Shown here piece by piece: positions 17,157-25,775 of a stretch of DNA of 64,000 bases (position 1 is the first letter of the stretch; each line of letters opens with the position of its first letter). The stretch covers positions 420,325 to 484,324 of the forward strand of contig NZ_RCZE01000001.1 of NCBI RefSeq assembly GCF_006438915.1, in the 5' to 3' direction. Origin of the DNA: Pseudomonas arsenicoxydans (GTDB lineage: Bacteria; Pseudomonadota; Gammaproteobacteria; Pseudomonadales; Pseudomonadaceae). The translations under genes and the position numbers were made by a program. The notes under the pieces were generated by a model, which was not told the origin of the DNA, did no database searches, and saw only the letters and a list, made by a program, of their open reading frames with translations.

Positions 17157-17881
17157 TGGCGGATCACCACGGCAGTCAGGTTGTCCCGCGCCGAGCCACG
17201 CAGAGCGCCGTCGAACAGACGCTCCAGCGCAACGTGCGGCGCGGTCAGGCTCAGGGCGTTGCCCAAGGCATCGCTGCTCAAGCCGTTGTACAAACCATCG
17301 CTGCACAACAAAAACGCATCGCCGGGATAAACCTCGAGTTCGAGCACGTCCAGGGTCAACTGCTCGGCCGCCCCGACCGCTCGGGTCAGGGCATGGGCGG
17401 CAGGATGAGCCTTGGCGTCTTCGATGCTCATGTTTTGCTCGTCGATGAGTTGCTGTTGCAGCGAATGGTCCTTGGACAGTTGATACAAACGCTGGCCGCG
17501 CCACAGGTAGCAACGGCTGTCGCCGGCCCAGATGCAGGCCGCGCGATTACCGTCCACCAGCAGCGCCACCACGGTGCTGCCCATGATGCTGTCGTGGCGC
17601 CCGGCAGTGACGGTCAACTCCTGACCCAAGCGGCGATTCAACCAGTGCAGGCACTGGCGAATGCCTTTGAGGCGTTCGTCGAAATCATCCTGCACCGGCA
17701 GTTCCGCCAGGCTGGCGACGATCAACTGGCTGGCGATGTCGCCACCCTGATGACCGCCCATGCCGTCCGCGACCACCCACAGCCCCTGTTGTGGACAGTC
17801 GAGAAAGGCATCTTCGTTGCGCGCCCGAACCTTGCCGGCGTCGGTACGCGCAGCGCTGCGCCAGGGACTGGCAACCAGCAT
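17153..17881 (-). CDS. stp1: T6SS PP2C-type Ser/Thr phosphatase (PppA/Stp1 type)
   Basis: 242-aa PP2C-family metal-dependent phosphatase that counteracts the kinase next to it. Metal-binding and core motifs are present: ARNEDAFLD, VADGMGGHQGG, WAGDSRCYLWR, LCSDGLYNGL and SARDNLTAVV. Start and stop overlap tssM and the kinase gene by ATGA, so the three are translationally coupled. Confidence 0.92.
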   Translation of the reverse strand: MLVASPWRSAARTDAGKVRARNEDAFLDCPQQGLWVVADGMGGHQGGDIASQLIVASLAELPVQDDFDERLKGIRQCLHWLNRRLGQELTVTAGRHDSIMGSTVVALLVDGNRAACIWAGDSRCYLWRGQRLYQLSKDHSLQQQLIDEQNMSIEDAKAHPAAHALTRAVGAAEQLTLDVLELEVYPGDAFLLCSDGLYNGLSSDALGNALSLTAPHVALERLFDGALRGSARDNLTAVVIRQ

Positions 17882-20800
17882 CAGAGCTGCACCGGCATAC
17901 GGAAGGTGCGCAGCACGCCCATGTCGAACGGGTTCGGCGTGCGCTGGCTGCTGAGCAGGTAATTGGCGCGCAGGCCGCCAACGTCAGCCTTCAATACCAG
18001 CACATCGCGACCGCTCAGGTACTCGGTCTGCATCAAGTCGAACAGACGGAACAGCGACCATGGGCCGGTGTTCTTTTCGATACCGATCGGGCGTCCGGCC
18101 ATTTTGTCGAGGACCAGGCTGGTGCGACCGTCTTCAGCGTCGGTCGGCCATTTGAACGACACCGGCACGATCGGGCCGTGGCGGTATTCGATGGTCTTGT
18201 CGCCAAACTTGAACTCGGAACGGCTGACGGCCGGATCGAGGGTGTACGGCTCCAGTTTGAACTGCACTTGCGGCTCGGCCGGGTTGATCGAGAAGAAGCT
18301 CTGGCGAATCACTTGTGCCGCCGCCATCTGGTCGAGGTAGACCTTGGAGATCGGCAAGCTGTGACCATCGATGCTGCGCAAACGATAGTTACCCGGATCA
18401 CCGCTCACGAACGGACGCATGTAAGTGTCGAAGAAGCGATCGTTGATGCCCTGGGCCTTGAAGAACTCGCGGAAGTCGCTGATCGCCACGTCGCTGGTGC
18501 TGTGGGCGCTAAACGGATAACGCTTGTTGATCGCCTTGCCATAGAAGCTGTACAGCTCGCTCTGATAACGCTGGTTCAGGTACTGATAGGAATCGTTGAG
18601 CACCAGACGCCAGGTGTCTTCGGCCAGCACGTTGAACCACACGCTGACCGGCCGCGGCAGACGATTCGAAGCATTGCGCAGGGCGCTCAGCGCATCACGC
18701 TGGCCGCTCATGCGGGTCTTGGCCATTTCAAACGCAGCCTGCTCCGGGGAACTGGCACGGGCCAGGCTCGCCAACTGCATTTGCAGGTCGTTGAGCGCCG
18801 CCAGCGCCGGGGTCAAATCAGCGGCCGGGCCGTTGTTGTCATCCAGCAAACGGTGCAGCGGTTCGAAGCGACGTTGCAGGGATTTCTTTGCGGTGTCGGG
18901 CAGATTCTTGATCGCTGCCATGTCCGAGGCCTTGTCTGCCGCAGCAGACGCCAGTTTACCCAGCTTGCCCAATTTGCCCTTCTGATCGGCCAGTGCTCCA
19001 GCGACATCAGCCGCCTGATCAACCGGTTCGGCTTCTGCCGGGAACCGGGTGTTCTCACGCACTTCCACCAGCAGTTGCAGCACGGGCGAGTTGGCCGAGG
19101 TCAGGCCCGCCAGTTGCTCGGCGCCTTCGCCTGCGTCGCTGATCGGCGGCAACGCCACCTGGCCGACCGCTTCGCTCCAGAAGTTGGCGTAGTCGCGGAA
19201 GTACAGTTGCTCCAGTTCGACCATCAGGCGACGCAAGTCCATGCCGCTGATACCCGAGCCTTCGCCCAGCACCCAGTTGTCACGCAGGATATCGGTGACC
19301 AGCGCACTGCCCTGAACCGAGAAATACTGCTGATAACCCTGCTGGGTGTAGAAGCCCGGGATCACGTAATCGGTGCCGACAAACAGCGAAGCCTGCGGCC
19401 CCATGTGTTGGCTCAAACGGTACTCCGGCAGGTTGCGGGCCTGCTCGCGCAGCATCCGGTAAACCACGTTGGCCAGCGATTCGCTGCGCAGGACCTGACG
19501 GGCCTGAGCCACCAGTTGATCGTTCAACGGGTAGATAAATGGCTGCTGCAGCAAACGCTCAAAGTGGGTGTTCAAACCGTTCTGCACGGCGGTGTTGCCG
19601 GCGTAACGCTGGGACCATTCGGTGGCGACCCAATCCTTGAGCCACGGGCCATCGCGACGGTCTTTCATGTTCAGCATCAGGTACGCGCGCAGGCTGTTGA
19701 GCAGGCGCTCGCGGTCGTGCATGTTGGCGCGGATCTGCCCTTCCAGCAGCGTCGCGACCTTCGGCAGCAGTTGCGCTTCGAGCTCACGTTCGTAGGCGTT
19801 CTTGACAACTGGATTGACGTCTTCGCCCTGGTACAGGCCGCCGCGCTCGTGGTAACTCACGTCGCCTTTTTTCGGGAACACCTGAGTCGCCGCGTAAGCC
19901 TCGTCGAGCGGCTTGAGCACCGCCATCGAATCATCACGCGCGGTCAGGGCCGAGCGCTGTTGCGTCCAGTGAGTGGCGAGGTTACGCAGGTTTTCCAGAC
20001 GCTCGTAGTTGGCGGAGAAACCGCCCGCCCACAACATGCCAAACAACGCCAATGCCGCCAGCGCGCCGACGTACAAGGCGCGTTGGCCCCAATGAATGCG
20101 GCTGCGTTCGCGCTTGTCCAGACCGGCCAGATCGGCCTCGGGGAAAATCACTCGGCTGAGCAAGTGGTGAATGAACCGTGAGCGGCCGCTGCGCAAGGTC
20201 GGCAGCACGCCCGCATTCATGCCCAGATTGGCGCCGATGCCGGCGGTGGTCTGATCCATTTCCTGGGTCAGGTGCGGTGCGCTGGTCAGGTAGAAACCGC
20301 GCAACTGACTGACACGCTGGTAGCGGTTGCCGGTGAACGCCATGTCGACGAACAGGCACAGGCGCTCGCCGATCTGCCCCAGTTGATGCGGGAAGTCGAG
20401 GATGCGGCCACGGCGCTGGGTGTCGCGCTCCTGGTGCATGCGCATGATCACTTGGCTGTTCAGGCGACGCAGCAGTTCTTCGAACTCGGTGCGCAGCACG
20501 GTCACGTCGGTGCCGCTCTGCTCTTTGCGGAAGCTGGTGCCGAGCACCTGATCGCTTTCTTCGCGGGTCAGTTGATCGAAGAACTCGTCGAAACCGAGCA
20601 GCTTGTCGGCCTTGCTCAGTACCAGGTAAACCGGCACATCGACGTGGAGTTTTTGATGCACGTCCTGCAAGCGCGCACGCACCTGGCGGGCCAGGGTCTC
20701 GAGGTCTTTCTCGTCGGGGCACAGCAGGGTTTCCACCGGAATGGTCACCAGCACACCGTTCAATGGACGGTTGCGGCGACGCTTGCGCAGCAGGTCGAGC

Positions 20801-21420
20801 AAAGTACTCCAGGCGCTGCCATCGACTTCGCCATCCGACTGGGTCAGGTAGCGGCCAGCGGTGTCGATCAGCACACCGTGGTCTGCGAAATACCAGTCGC
20901 AATGACGGGTGCCTTGGGTGTCGCGGGTGAGTTTGCGGTCGATCTTGTTGATCGGAAACTCAAGGCCCGAGAAGTCCAGCAGGCTGGTCTTGCCGCTGCC
21001 TTGTGGGCCGATCAGCAAGTACCACGGCAAATCACTGCGCCAGCGCTCGCTGCGACCGCGATACAGGCTCGACGTCTTGAGGGTTTTGAGGGCGTCCTTG
21101 AAACGCACCTTCAACTCTTTCTCTTCTTCGTCGATCAGCTCTTCGCGGCGAATGCGATCCTGGCCATCTTCGGTGTCTTCAACAGCTTTTTTACGCACAC
21201 CGGCGCGCCAGCTGACGAAGACCATGGTCAGGCCCCAGATCAGGAACAGCACACTGATGGTCAGCAAGCGCGAGGTCGAACCTTCCCAGAACTTGTAGTC
21301 ATCCACCGCTAGCAGCGGCCCGACGAACCACACCAGCAGCGCGACAAACAGCACCACCAGCAAGGTCCATACCCAGGTCATGCGCAAGAATGCGCCGACT
21401 TTCTTGAAAAACTTTTTCAT
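17881..21420 (-). CDS. tssM: TssM (IcmF), T6SS membrane complex protein
   Basis: 1179-aa inner-membrane and periplasmic backbone of the TssJLM trans-envelope complex. Two N-terminal transmembrane segments (about 15-37 and 51-70) precede a cytoplasmic domain with Walker A GPQGSGKT (138-145). A third membrane segment follows near residue 450 (ALYVGALAALALFGMLWAGG), then the large periplasmic domain with the IcmF C-terminal region (VPVSFKWPTDAEDGRTSLVL). Length is normal. It overlaps the phosphatase start. Confidence 0.96.
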   Translation of the reverse strand: MKKFFKKVGAFLRMTWVWTLLVVLFVALLVWFVGPLLAVDDYKFWEGSTSRLLTISVLFLIWGLTMVFVSWRAGVRKKAVEDTEDGQDRIRREELIDEEEKELKVRFKDALKTLKTSSLYRGRSERWRSDLPWYLLIGPQGSGKTSLLDFSGLEFPINKIDRKLTRDTQGTRHCDWYFADHGVLIDTAGRYLTQSDGEVDGSAWSTLLDLLRKRRRNRPLNGVLVTIPVETLLCPDEKDLETLARQVRARLQDVHQKLHVDVPVYLVLSKADKLLGFDEFFDQLTREESDQVLGTSFRKEQSGTDVTVLRTEFEELLRRLNSQVIMRMHQERDTQRRGRILDFPHQLGQIGERLCLFVDMAFTGNRYQRVSQLRGFYLTSAPHLTQEMDQTTAGIGANLGMNAGVLPTLRSGRSRFIHHLLSRVIFPEADLAGLDKRERSRIHWGQRALYVGALAALALFGMLWAGGFSANYERLENLRNLATHWTQQRSALTARDDSMAVLKPLDEAYAATQVFPKKGDVSYHERGGLYQGEDVNPVVKNAYERELEAQLLPKVATLLEGQIRANMHDRERLLNSLRAYLMLNMKDRRDGPWLKDWVATEWSQRYAGNTAVQNGLNTHFERLLQQPFIYPLNDQLVAQARQVLRSESLANVVYRMLREQARNLPEYRLSQHMGPQASLFVGTDYVIPGFYTQQGYQQYFSVQGSALVTDILRDNWVLGEGSGISGMDLRRLMVELEQLYFRDYANFWSEAVGQVALPPISDAGEGAEQLAGLTSANSPVLQLLVEVRENTRFPAEAEPVDQAADVAGALADQKGKLGKLGKLASAAADKASDMAAIKNLPDTAKKSLQRRFEPLHRLLDDNNGPAADLTPALAALNDLQMQLASLARASSPEQAAFEMAKTRMSGQRDALSALRNASNRLPRPVSVWFNVLAEDTWRLVLNDSYQYLNQRYQSELYSFYGKAINKRYPFSAHSTSDVAISDFREFFKAQGINDRFFDTYMRPFVSGDPGNYRLRSIDGHSLPISKVYLDQMAAAQVIRQSFFSINPAEPQVQFKLEPYTLDPAVSRSEFKFGDKTIEYRHGPIVPVSFKWPTDAEDGRTSLVLDKMAGRPIGIEKNTGPWSLFRLFDLMQTEYLSGRDVLVLKADVGGLRANYLLSSQRTPNPFDMGVLRTFRMPVQL

Positions 21421-21433
21421 TGCACGTCCCTGT

Positions 21434-22309
21434 TTACGGCTGCGACTGCGGCTGGACCGCGGCCGGTTCCAGCGTCTGGAAAGGTTGCAGAACGGTGTCG
21501 CGCTGCTCGCCGAGTACCCAGGCGAAACCCGAATACATCACCACCAGGCAGACGAAGGTGAACAACACCACCATCCACGCCGGCACGATGCGCACCAGGC
21601 TGCGGCGCTGATCGTTCAGGCCTTCCCAATGCGGCGACAGCTCGCGCGGCACATCGCCACGCAGTTGGCGGATCTGCCGGTACAAAGCATCGCGGATGCC
21701 TTCGAGTTCGAGCATGCCGCGTGCTTGTACGCGGTACTTGCCCTCGAAACCGAGGGACAGGCACAGGTACATCAGCTCCAGCATCGGCAGGTGCTTGACC
21801 GGGTTTTTCGACAGGCGATCCAGCAGCTGGAAGAACTTCTCGCCACCGAAGGTTTCGTTGTGGAAGCTGCTGAGCAGGCTCATCTGCGACCACTCGCTTT
21901 CGTTGCCCCACGGCGTGGTCACGACGGCTTCGTCGACCACGGTGCACAGCACGTAACGCGCGGCCATCACCTGGCTGCTTTCGGCGCCGTTGTGCAGTGC
22001 GCGCACCTCAAACAACTTGAGCCCGGCGGTCAGTCGCTCGTTGAGCGCATACATGTCTTCGCGGGTGTCGCTGTGCTTGAGTCGCACCACTTCCGACAAC
22101 AGCTCGGAGGCGGCGGCCACCAGCGAATTGAGGCTGATGTTGAACGCTTCCGCCGGGCGCAAACGCGCGGCGTAGATCATGCGCTCTTCAAGCTGTTCGA
22201 AACGCGGCGGTGCTGCGAAATCGGTCAGCGGACTTTGCGCCGGGCCGTGGCCCTGACGGTCGAGCAAGACGGTTTTATCGTCCTGATGGTGTTCCATGTC
22301 CTTAATCAT
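21434..22309 (-). CDS. tssL: TssL (DotU/IcmH), T6SS membrane complex protein
   Basis: 291-aa DotU-family protein with a cytoplasmic helical domain (FNISLNSLVAAASELLSEVVRL, VLCTVVDEAVVTTPWGNES, SLLSSFHNETFGGEKFF, MYLCLSLGFEGKYRV) and a C-terminal transmembrane anchor (VPAWMVVLFTFVCLVVMYSG). No OmpA-like peptidoglycan-binding extension is present. It lies 5 bases after tssK and 13 before tssM. Start codons at 22309 and 22297 are both possible. Confidence 0.94.
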   Translation of the reverse strand: MIKDMEHHQDDKTVLLDRQGHGPAQSPLTDFAAPPRFEQLEERMIYAARLRPAEAFNISLNSLVAAASELLSEVVRLKHSDTREDMYALNERLTAGLKLFEVRALHNGAESSQVMAARYVLCTVVDEAVVTTPWGNESEWSQMSLLSSFHNETFGGEKFFQLLDRLSKNPVKHLPMLELMYLCLSLGFEGKYRVQARGMLELEGIRDALYRQIRQLRGDVPRELSPHWEGLNDQRRSLVRIVPAWMVVLFTFVCLVVMYSGFAWVLGEQRDTVLQPFQTLEPAAVQPQSQP

Positions 22310-22314
22310 TTCAG

Positions 22315-23642
22315 TCAGTTCCTGATGGCCCAGAATTTCAGTTCGAGCTCTGCAAATTCACCGGAAACGTGGAACGCGAAGCCGCCGGAGCGCTCCAGAT
22401 CTGCCAGGTCTCCCGAACTGAGTTCGAGGATGAAATAGGTTTTGTTGGAGTGGAACGCGATCTGCCGCGGGGCCACCGGCAACGGTTTGACCTTGATACC
22501 CGGCAGGTGCAGGTTGACCAGTTGGCGGATGCGTTCCACCGGGCCGACCTTGAGGTGCGCCGGCAAGCGGTGGCGCAGCTCTTCGGAGTCGCAGTTGGCA
22601 CTGGCCGCCAGCACGAACGACGCCGAGCCCAGCAGTTTGTGGTCGTGCAACGGCGAGACGATGATCCCGTACTGACGCTCCTGCAGGATCAGTTCGATGG
22701 CGTGCTGTTCCAGCACCATCGACAGCACCTGACGGATCGCTTCCATCAACTTGCGGAAGCTTGCGCCCTGATCGCTGTGCTGGTAACGGCTGTCCAGGCG
22801 CGGGCGTTTGCTGTCGCTGGAGAAGGTCGCCAGATCACCGAGCATGGTCAGCAGCGTGCGGTACAACTCTTCCGGGTGCACTTGTTCCAGACCGAGGTAG
22901 TGACGTAGCAGCAGTTCGGTGCGGTTGATCAGTTGCAGCATCATGAAGTCGCCGACTTCCGCACCGCCGACCTTGCCGTTGGAACGGATGCGGTCAGCGA
23001 TGGTGTCGCCACGGTGACCGAGCATGCTGATCACTTCTTTGAGGCACGACAGCAGGTAGCTGGAGGAATGCGCCTGAATGTAGGTGGGCACGAAATCCGG
23101 ATCGAGGCTGATCACGCCATCGGGCGTTGTGTCGAGTACGTCACAGATCTTCAGCTTCACGTAAGCCTGATCGCTCTGCTGCTCGCCGAGCAACAGCTTG
23201 AAGTCCGGGCGACCGCAGCGCACCTGGCTGGCGGAATCGTCGCCGGCGTTGGAGTCGGCGACTTCGGCTTCGTACGCGGTGTAGCGCGCCAGCACGTCGG
23301 ATTGCTCCGGACGGCGGGCTTCGATGTGGTTACCGGTGACCAGCGGCAACGCCAGGTAGATCGGCGTGTTGCCGGTGTTCGGCGGTACGTCCAGCGCCAG
23401 CGGTTCGGTGTTGCCACCGAGTTCGAACAGGCTGCCGTCCGGCAGAATCCCCGAGGCCTGGCTGATCACCAGTTTGCCCATGTTGAGGAACTGCAAATCG
23501 ATGTCCAGATTGAGGAAGCCCCAGGTGTAACTGCCCAGCAACTGGGGGTCTTCATCTGGTGATCGTAGTAACGATCGTTGTGCTGGAAGTGCTGCGGACG
23601 CAGCAGCATGCCTTCCTGCCAAATGACTTTATGGTTATTCAT
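22315..23642 (-). pseudogene. tssK: tssK, T6SS baseplate protein, with apparent frameshift near 23544-23548
   Basis: TssK links the baseplate to the membrane complex. The authentic start lies at 23642 and reads MNNHKVIWQEGMLLRPQHFQ, which is the conserved TssK N-terminus. After about 32 residues (DHQMKT) the frame is lost: the continuing TssK sequence (QLLGSYTWGFLNLDIDLQFL to the end at 22315) is in another frame, and the first frame meets a stop near 23470. The break falls at a run of five G (five C on the coding strand). One missing base there, or a 4-base deletion, would restore the frame. Either the gene is inactivated or the run is a sequencing error. The 435-aa open frame starting at 23622 has a false N-terminus. 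Confidence 0.85.
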
Positions 23643-23644
23643 GA

Positions 23645-24154
23645 TCAGTCATCCGCCTTGGCGAGCGTTTCGTTGCTGTTGCGAATGCCGGCCTGATCGA
23701 GCGTCAGGTCAGCGTCGGTGACTTCCACCGGGGTGACTTGCACGGTGTAGCGCCATTTGGTTTCCGGCAGGTCGCGGTAGGCGGCGAGCACGCCAACGTA
23801 GCGGCTGCCCTCCTCCACGCTGAGTTTCAGCTCAATGGTTTCGCCCGGGCGCAGTTCGAGTTCTTCGCTGGCCACCAGGTCTGGGGCCAGGGATTCCTTG
23901 GCGCGTTCATACAGGCTGAAGAAGTCGGCATTTTCGAAGGTCACCGGGTGCTTGAGCTCGAACAGGCGCACGACAATCGGCGACGGACGCCCGTTGAGGT
24001 CCGGGTTCAGCTGATCGCTGGCGGTCAGCTTCAGGTTGAGCTTGGTGACTGTCGAATACGGCGACAGCGACGAGCAGCCGGCCAACAGTACCAGGGCCAT
24101 GAGCGCCGTCAGCGTCTTGAAAAAAGCGGTCGAGCAGCGAGACATGCGCATCAT
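23645..24154 (-). CDS. tssJ: TssJ, T6SS outer-membrane lipoprotein
   Basis: 169-aa lipoprotein with a signal peptide ending in the lipobox LLAGC (about residues 22-26). It tethers the TssM periplasmic domain to the outer membrane. The mature part shows the TssJ beta-sandwich pattern (LNLKLTASDQLNPDLNGRPS, PIVVRLFELKHPVTFENADF). It overlaps the fha stop by four bases and lies 2 bases before tssK. Confidence 0.94.
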   Translation of the reverse strand: MMRMSRCSTAFFKTLTALMALVLLAGCSSLSPYSTVTKLNLKLTASDQLNPDLNGRPSPIVVRLFELKHPVTFENADFFSLYERAKESLAPDLVASEELELRPGETIELKLSVEEGSRYVGVLAAYRDLPETKWRYTVQVTPVEVTDADLTLDQAGIRNSNETLAKADD

Positions 24155-25347
24155 CCTTGGTGGTCGGTGTGTAGGGTGGAAATCAGGCGGATCTGCTCTT
24201 CGTAGGCCTGAGCGAAGTCACGGGCCAGCAGGCGTTCGCTCCAGTCATCGTCCTGACGCAGGGCCTGGTGATAACGACCGTAGGCTCTCCAGCGACTGCC
24301 AGAGGTGGCGAGCAACGGCTTGTTGTCGCGCTCGAAACGCAGGGTCAATTGCTGCGGCGAGAAGTGCTCCAACGTGCCACGAACGGCAGCGCGGCTGGCG
24401 GTCAGCAAGGCCACTTGATGGGCCTGCAAATCGCGGAACGCGCGGGAGATCGCTTGCTCGGCCGGCAACTGGCCCGGCTTGTTCGGCTGCAACAAAATCC
24501 CCAGTGCTTCACCGGCATCGACGGCGAATTTCAGCGGGTTCTTTTGCGAGCCTTGCACGGTGGTCTGGGCCAGCCGCAGTTCGTTTTTCAGTTCGCTGCG
24601 GGTGCGCAGGCTCTGCTGCAAACCGCCGACGCTTTGCTTGAGCAGACGTGCCGCGTTCAGCGCCAGGGCTTCGCGGGCGTCATGGTCGAGGCCCTTGAGG
24701 TCCACGCCCAGCGCGGCACCGAAATGCTCCCAGAAGCCTTCGCTCTGACGCTCGACCGCTTTCGGCGGCGGGGCCGGCGCGGGTTCGGCCGGGGCGTTGA
24801 TCAGCTCCGGGACCATCAGGCTTTCCATGTCGATGCGCGCGTAGTCGGCGCGCTGGCGGGTGTCCTCGATCGTGGTGCTCGGGGAGATCAATTGCTCGAT
24901 TTCCGAATACACACGTTCTTGCTGATCCAGCGCATTGAGCGGGTCGAGGTCGAGGAACGCGTCATCCGGAATGATGCTGCCTGCCGCTTGCGGACGGCCG
25001 ACTTCCACATCGAAGGTCGCCGGGTCACGCACCAGCCGGGCGCGGATCTCGAAATCACCCAGCACATAGACGCTGCCGTGCTCGATCCGCATCGCTTCGC
25101 CCTTGCGCAAGCGCGCGCCGCTTTCGCTGTTCTGGATACCGTTGCTGCTGGTATCGGTCAGGAAAAACGTGCCTTCGCGGTAGCTGATCAACGCGTGGTG
25201 GTTGGAAAGATGCCGCTTGCGGTCCGGAATGATCCAGTCGCAATCCTCGCCCCGACCGATGACGCCACCGGCCTGTTTAAAGGTCCTTTGGCACAAGTCC
25301 GTGGGCACGAATTGCTTGGTGTTGAGCATTTCGAAAACCAGTTCCAT
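24151..25347 (-). CDS. fha: FHA-domain T6SS protein (TagH/Fha)
   Basis: About 398-aa FHA protein that reads phosphorylation by the T6SS kinase. The start at 25347 is chosen because AAGGAG stands 7 bases upstream; the open frame extends a few codons further. The N-terminal FHA domain shows GGVIGRGEDCDWIIPD, SNHHALISYREGTFFLTDTSSNGI, and the C-terminal part (about 220-390) matches the VasC/ImpI C-terminal domain (FWEHFGAALGVDLKGL). It sits between the small lipoprotein gene and tssJ as in the H2-T6SS. Confidence 0.92.
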   Translation of the reverse strand: MELVFEMLNTKQFVPTDLCQRTFKQAGGVIGRGEDCDWIIPDRKRHLSNHHALISYREGTFFLTDTSSNGIQNSESGARLRKGEAMRIEHGSVYVLGDFEIRARLVRDPATFDVEVGRPQAAGSIIPDDAFLDLDPLNALDQQERVYSEIEQLISPSTTIEDTRQRADYARIDMESLMVPELINAPAEPAPAPPPKAVERQSEGFWEHFGAALGVDLKGLDHDAREALALNAARLLKQSVGGLQQSLRTRSELKNELRLAQTTVQGSQKNPLKFAVDAGEALGILLQPNKPGQLPAEQAISRAFRDLQAHQVALLTASRAAVRGTLEHFSPQQLTLRFERDNKPLLATSGSRWRAYGRYHQALRQDDDWSERLLARDFAQAYEEQIRLISTLHTDHQG

Positions 25348-25364
25348 GGTGATACTCCTTGCGG

Positions 25365-25505
25365 TCACTTGCCGCGATTGACCGCCTGCGGATCACCCAA
25401 TGGGCGATAGGTGTTGTCGTTGTATTTGTAATTGCCGCTACAGCCGCCGAGGCCGCATAGAACGACGAGGGTCAGCAGGACGGCTTGCCAGTGACGAACA
25501 GGCAT
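25365..25505 (-). CDS. 46-aa T6SS-cluster lipoprotein
   Basis: Short ORF below usual length cut-offs: a hydrophobic signal segment (AVLLTLVVLCGLGGC) with lipobox LGGC and acylated Cys22, then a 24-residue mature part rich in Asn, Tyr and Gly (SGNYKYNDNTYRPLGDPQAV). It is 17 bases upstream of fha, where the H2-T6SS of P. aeruginosa also has a small gene (PA1664 position, from memory). Function unknown; a small outer-membrane-anchored accessory is the natural reading. Confidence 0.8.
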   Translation of the reverse strand: MPVRHWQAVLLTLVVLCGLGGCSGNYKYNDNTYRPLGDPQAVNRGK

Positions 25506-25619
25506 CAGAGGGTCTCCAGGGATAGACAAAGCATAAAGCGCCGACCCGATTGGGCGGCGCTGTAAGAAGCGAATGAGGTGAAGCCGAGCGCTCTAGTCCG
25601 GGACATTGAGCACTTCCTT

Positions 25620-25751
25620 TGTGGCGAGGGAGCTTGCTCCCGCTGGGCTGCGAAGCAGCCCCAAAACCGACTGTCCCGTTTATTCAGGCAGACCGTGTCG
25701 GCTGGATTACGACTGCTGCGCAGCCGAGCGGGAGCAAGCTCCCTCGCCACA
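25620..25751. repeat. REP pair inside the T6SS cluster
   Basis: Inverted pair of the TGTGGCGAGGGAGCTTGCTC family, with inner dyads GGGCTGCGAAGCAGCCC and GACTGCTGCGCAGCCG. It lies in the 270-base gap between sfa and the small lipoprotein gene, so it splits the long T6SS operon at that point. No gene is seen in the gap. Confidence 0.88.
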
Positions 25752-25775
25752 GGTCGTGCGTGGCTCAACATTGGG

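Noticed and set aside
17791..20181. 796-aa plus-strand open frame
   Set aside because: Entirely antisense to tssM and the phosphatase gene; composition (many His, Gln, Val, Arg) is the usual shadow of GC-rich codons, no family features.
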